DNA from: Tautonia rosea
GTDB lineage: Bacteria > Planctomycetota > Planctomycetia > Isosphaerales > Isosphaeraceae
Reading direction: 5' to 3'
Assembly: GCF_012958305.1 (NCBI RefSeq)
Contig: NZ_JABBYO010000021.1
Coordinates: 1-64,000, forward strand
Length of the DNA stretch: 64,000 bases
Shown: positions 60,699 through 64,000 of the stretch, piece after piece
Position numbering within the stretch: the first letter of the stretch is position 1
Layout of the letters: each line of letters starts with the position of its first letter
Notes under the pieces: model-generated
The model's input: only the letters and a program-made list of their open reading frames with translations
What the model was told of the DNA's origin: nothing
Database searches by the model: none
Translations under genes and position numbers: made by a program

Positions 60699-63365
60699 TC
60701 AAGGGCGGGGTGGGTGGAGGTTGCGGATCGTCCCCTGGTCGTCGATGTTGACATATGAGGGGAAGTGGGGTCGGAGCCAGGCGACCAGAGCATCGAGCCC
60801 GGCTACGCCAAGGCGGCTGACCTGAAGCCGGAGGCCGGGCGCGGGGCGTCGGCCGAGGGGGCGGAAGGTGGCGAGTGCCTCGGGAGGGGGACGCATCGTA
60901 TCGTGGTGCGGTCCTGGTGCGTGGCCGGACGCGTGGGAGGCGCTCATGCCGTGGTACGAGCCGAGGCTGGGGGCGACGTTCCAGACGGTCACCTGACCGG
61001 CATCGGGGCCGAGGATCGGCGTGGTGATGAGGTTCGCGAGCAGGCCGGGGCGGGTCCTCGGGTCGTAGTAGCCGCCGGCCACCTGCACGCCGGAGCGGGC
61101 GTTGCCGGGGGCGGTAAACTCGAAGAGACGCACCGGGACGGTGTGGGGATCGCCGCCGAGGGAGTAGCCGTCGAGGCCGACGACCAGCGGAGCGCGGCCG
61201 AGGCCGGCACCGATGGCCAGGTCGTCATAATTGTCGCCGTTGAAATCGGCCGAGGCAATCGTGACCCCTCGGAGGAACGAGCCGGGGAGGGTGCCGAGGA
61301 GTTCGCGGCGGAGGGTGCCGTCGGCGTCGAAGATGCGGACGAGGCTCGGGCCGGGGCCGATGCGGGCGGCGACGATCTCGGCGCGTCCGTCGCGGTCGAG
61401 GTCGCCGACCGCCACGTTCAAGCCGGCGCGAGGGGATTCGGGGAAGGGGCGAAAGCGGAGGATCGGGCGGAGGTCCTCGCCGTCGTAGGCGACGATCCAA
61501 CCGCCGCCGCCGAAGGCGTTCGGGGCGGTGACGATGTCCTGGACGAGGTCGCCGGTAAGGTCGCCGACGGCGGTGGCCACGCCGCCGGTCCAGCCTCGGG
61601 GCAGGGGGTTGACCACGCCGACGCGATCGCCGTTGCCGTCCTGCACGAGGACCGATCCGCCGCCGCCGCGAGCGGCACCCAGGGCGATCCGGCGCTGGTC
61701 TTCGTTCGGGCCGGCGAGGACGGACATCATCATCCCGGCGTCTTCGTGCGTGAGGATGTGGCAGTGGAAGACATATTTGCCGAGGTGGGGTGTGACCCGC
61801 CAGCGGATGACGACCTCGCCGTTGGCGGGGATGGTGATGGTGTCTCGCTGGGAGACATAGGGGTAGGTGCCCGAGCCGTCGAGCGAGACGGGCTCACCGT
61901 TGATCGAGATGACGGCGAAGTCGGTCTGATGGATGTGGAAGGGGTGATCGACGCCGGAGGCGTTGACGAGGGTCCACTCCTCGACCTGCCCGGCCTGAAT
62001 CGAGACGATCGGGCCCTCGGGGAAGGCGGAGCCGTTGATCGTGAAGACGTTTCCTTCGATGTCAAAGATGAAGGTGCGTTGATGGTCGGGGGGGAGGTGG
62101 TAGACCTCGGGAATGGTGCCGACCGGCGGGAAGACAGGCGGGGGCTCGGTGACGGGGTCGCCCTCGACCCGGATGGTGGCGAGGGCGAAGAAGGTGTCGA
62201 GCGGGTTGATGTTCGGGGCGAGGTTGTCGACGAGGTAGTAGGTGCCCGGCTCCTGGGGCGCGGTCACGGCCATCGTGAGCCGGGCGCCCGGGGCGACGAA
62301 GGTGGGGCCTTCAACGAGGTACGGGGTCGGCAGATCGAGCGCCAAGGGGCGGGGGACGAGGTCGTGGCTGTTGCCGTCGTGCGAGATCACGGTGCCGGCC
62401 CAGCCGTTCTCGCCGTCGGCATCGACGATTCCAAGGTTGTAGAAACCGTTGCGGCCGATCGAGGAGAAGGTCCAGATTTCCGTCTCGCCGGGGCGGAGGG
62501 TGATCTCGGGGTTGAACTGGCCGTTGATCAGTTTCTGCCAGTCCTGGCCGTAGGGGGGCTGTTGCCGCTTGGTGTAGCCGAGGTTCGCGGGCATCCGCTC
62601 GCCGGTCTGGGGGTCGATGGCAACGTTGACCAGGGTCAGGCCGAGCAGGCGCTCATCGTAGTTGCCGACCAGATCGGGCCAGGGGTCGAGGGCGTCGCCC
62701 ACCTGGAAGAACCCGGCGAGGCCGCCGTAGACCTGGTCGGCGGTCGAGCCGTGCTGGTGGGTGTGGTACCAGTTGACCCCCGCCTGCTGAGTGGTCGGCA
62801 CCTCGATCCGGGTCCGGTAGCTGCCGCCGGGGAGCATCTGGCGGTAGACGTTGTCGCCGTCGCCGAGCGGGCTGACAAGGAATCCGTGCGCATGCAGATT
62901 CGTGATATAGGTGACGGCCGGCGGCGGGGGGTCCGGCGGGTCGTCACCGAGGGCGTTGTGCAAGGTCAGGTCGAGCACGTCGCCCGGCTCGATGCGCAGG
63001 GTCGGGGCCGGGAACTGCGGCGGCAAGACGACGCCGTCGGCCGTGGTGAACTGATAGCCGGCCGCGAAGTTGGCGTTCGGCCGGGGAGACTGGGGCGGGA
63101 TCTCGGGCGTGAGGTTCGGGTTGGAGAAGATCGGCTCGCCCCCCCAGAGCACCGGCCGACCCGAGCCGGGCAGGCCCGCGCGGGTGATCGTCGCCTCGGC
63201 GCGGAGAACGCCGTCGACGCTCCGGATCTCTGGAGGCTGATGCAGCGGGCCATCCGACTGGCCCGGCACCAGGATCGCCGTCATCAAGACTCTCGGCTCC
63301 AGTTCGAGCAGCTCGAACCGCCGGACCCGCCCCGAAGCCCGCCTTCGATGCGTCCCTCGTCGCAT
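60699..63365 (-). CDS. Multicopper oxidase fused to FG-GAP/VCBS repeats
   Basis: About 888 residues from ATG 63365 (GAGGGG eight bases upstream). The N-terminus RRRASGRVRRFELLELEPRV followed by LMTA is the planctomycete LE-x-R-x-LM export motif. Two cupredoxin-type domains carry the four copper motifs: HAHG in ITNLHAHGFLVSP, HTH in NWYHTHQHGSTAD, HPFHIHQTDF and FHCHILTHEDAGMMM. The last 270 residues have FG-GAP units, VATAVGDLTGDLVQDIVTAP, VAVGDLDRDGRAEIVAARIG and SADFNGDNYDDLAIGAG, which likely bind calcium in a propeller. It would oxidise metals or phenols at the cell surface. Confidence 0.9.
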   Translation of the reverse strand: MRRGTHRRRASGRVRRFELLELEPRVLMTAILVPGQSDGPLHQPPEIRSVDGVLRAEATITRAGLPGSGRPVLWGGEPIFSNPNLTPEIPPQSPRPNANFAAGYQFTTADGVVLPPQFPAPTLRIEPGDVLDLTLHNALGDDPPDPPPPAVTYITNLHAHGFLVSPLGDGDNVYRQMLPGGSYRTRIEVPTTQQAGVNWYHTHQHGSTADQVYGGLAGFFQVGDALDPWPDLVGNYDERLLGLTLVNVAIDPQTGERMPANLGYTKRQQPPYGQDWQKLINGQFNPEITLRPGETEIWTFSSIGRNGFYNLGIVDADGENGWAGTVISHDGNSHDLVPRPLALDLPTPYLVEGPTFVAPGARLTMAVTAPQEPGTYYLVDNLAPNINPLDTFFALATIRVEGDPVTEPPPVFPPVGTIPEVYHLPPDHQRTFIFDIEGNVFTINGSAFPEGPIVSIQAGQVEEWTLVNASGVDHPFHIHQTDFAVISINGEPVSLDGSGTYPYVSQRDTITIPANGEVVIRWRVTPHLGKYVFHCHILTHEDAGMMMSVLAGPNEDQRRIALGAARGGGGSVLVQDGNGDRVGVVNPLPRGWTGGVATAVGDLTGDLVQDIVTAPNAFGGGGWIVAYDGEDLRPILRFRPFPESPRAGLNVAVGDLDRDGRAEIVAARIGPGPSLVRIFDADGTLRRELLGTLPGSFLRGVTIASADFNGDNYDDLAIGAGLGRAPLVVGLDGYSLGGDPHTVPVRLFEFTAPGNARSGVQVAGGYYDPRTRPGLLANLITTPILGPDAGQVTVWNVAPSLGSYHGMSASHASGHAPGPHHDTMRPPPEALATFRPLGRRPAPGLRLQVSRLGVAGLDALVAWLRPHFPSYVNIDDQGTIRNLHPPRP

Positions 63366-63622
63366 GGCCGTTCCCCTCGTCATCGAGCGCCGTTGCCGTC
63401 GTGTCGGATCAACCATGGCATGAGCGGTTTAAAAAATCAATTGGCTGGTTCAATAGAACTTTCCAGGTTTGCCGAGATTGCCCAGAGAGGGGAAGGGGAA
63501 GGAATTGAGACGGCTTGTAGTTGCTGTCGACTCAGGGCAATTGGGCGGGATATGCTGGGGCAAGGCGAATTGCTTTCGTCGGGGGTGGCTGGGGTCGCGG
63601 ACGACTCCAGCCACCCCGACGG
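63366..63622 (-). other. Promoter-side gap upstream of the multicopper oxidase gene
   Basis: The 257-nt region is A/T-richer than the flanking coding sequence. It separates two minus-strand genes and must hold the oxidase promoter. No clear minus-10/minus-35 pair or gene was found. Confidence 0.35.
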
Positions 63623-64000
63623 CTACGGCGTCTCGTTGAGGAGCCCAGGCGAAAATTGCCAGTTGTCCTCGAAGTCGGCATCACGTGGAGTGGGAAGCCG
63701 GTAGCGTTCGCCCTGGATTCCCATTCTGAACGTGCGAAATTGTGAATCCTTTCGACCGGGTTTCTCATCGAGCCACAACTGATGCTGTGTCCTCACGTAA
63801 TCGGCAACAACCGCGCTCGGAACGACAAAGTAGCGAAGCTGTTTCGACTCTAAACTGATGGTCACGAAGCAGTACCAAAGCTCGGGGCGTGACAGTGATT
63901 CATGTTTCTCATTCATGATCCAGTCGCTCAGAAAGCGACCGAAAAGCTTCGAAACCGCGGGCCGATTGCGCCTGTCGAGATTGGTCTTCACCTCAATCTG
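63623..64000 (-). CDS. PDDEXK-like nuclease fragment, start lost beyond the window edge
   Basis: The frame is open to base 64000 and reads QIEVKTNLDRRNRPAVSKLF, then FLSDWIMNEKHESLSRPELW, CFVTISLESKQLRYFVVPSA, VVADYVRTQHQLWLDEKPG. The Glu-Val-Lys strand fits the E-x-K of PD-(D/E)XK nucleases, and the FVVPS...H-x-x-WL end is seen in small predicted nucleases of this type. The acidic Asp strand must be outside. A GTG at 63991 could be read as a start but falls inside the motif, so I treat the gene as 5'-truncated. Base composition is poorer in GC than nearby genes, suggesting an accessory gene. Confidence 0.68.
   Translation of the reverse strand, partial: QIEVKTNLDRRNRPAVSKLFGRFLSDWIMNEKHESLSRPELWYCFVTISLESKQLRYFVVPSAVVADYVRTQHQLWLDEKPGRKDSQFRTFRMGIQGERYRLPTPRDADFEDNWQFSPGLLNETP

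Noticed and set aside
60765-63704. 979-codon plus-strand frame opposite the multicopper oxidase
   Set aside because: It is a complete antisense shadow; the minus strand shows all copper-binding and FG-GAP motifs.

Overview
The window looks like a chromosomal segment of a Planctomycetota bacterium, most likely of the Isosphaeraceae type; this is inferred from content, not from a marker-gene comparison. The DNA is GC-rich. It carries lineage-typical genes: two DUF1559 pseudopilin-like proteins, two secreted sulfatases, a very large secreted protein ending in a CxxCH cytochrome domain coupled to an SGNH hydrolase, an ECF sigma factor beside a Ser/Thr kinase with WD40 and PEGA-like partners, and two proteins with a planctomycete-style N-terminal export motif (LE-x-R-x-LM). 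No rRNA, tRNA, CRISPR array, insertion sequence or prophage was seen, and both edges cut through genes.

Layout. 0-5.4 kb: a truncated lipoprotein gene, a sigma/anti-sigma pair ended by a clear terminator, a LarA-like protein and YgfZ. 5.6-8.7 kb: a small hypothetical gene, then a GT2 glycosyltransferase translationally coupled to a remotely BshC-like protein. 8.8-15.3 kb: an Eis-like acetyltransferase, an AT-rich orphan gene (probable acquisition), pyrG, a Uma2 protein, a sulfatase and an FKBP isomerase. 15.4-18.6 kb (minus): a four-gene run of a secreted protein, a NagA-like deacetylase, an M50 protease and a YkgJ-type cysteine cluster protein. 19.1-22.3 kb (minus): a tandem-repeat surface protein and a PilT-like ATPase.

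22.5-33.2 kb (plus): an RNase Z-like hydrolase, a pentapeptide-repeat/channel fusion, a broken DUF433 gene, a MATE exporter, a beta-helix protein and a large multi-pass membrane protein. 33.2-37.9 kb (minus): a small membrane protein, a sulfatase, a nitrilase-family amidohydrolase and an RCK channel-like protein overlapping a truncated nucleotidyltransferase-like protein. 38.1-44.0 kb (plus): the SGNH/cytochrome pair and a GT2/LpxB-N pair. 44.1-50.4 kb (minus): MsrB and the WD40 / PEGA-like / kinase / sigma module. 50.6-55.3 kb: asnS, a Gfo/Idh oxidoreductase, a small secreted protein and a Tat-type exported protein. 55.9-59.6 kb: two lipoprotein-DUF1559 pairs facing each other. 60.2-64 kb: an extended CsrA, a multicopper oxidase with FG-GAP repeats, and the C-terminal part of a possible PDDEXK nuclease.

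Non-coding structure is rich. There are two families of dispersed hairpin repeats (about 49 nt, three copies; and CCCTC...GAGGG palindromes, six sites), several long-stem gene-end hairpins without U-tracts, a G-run cluster before the first sigma gene, and recurrent TAG[A/G]AT minus-10-like boxes about 40-70 nt before start codons. The most interesting protein leads are the BshC-like/GT2 pair, the sigma-kinase-PEGA-WD40 module, the facing lipoprotein-DUF1559 pairs, the two channel-like proteins without a potassium filter, and the CsrA with a long C-terminal extension. All family assignments were made by reading motifs, without database searches.
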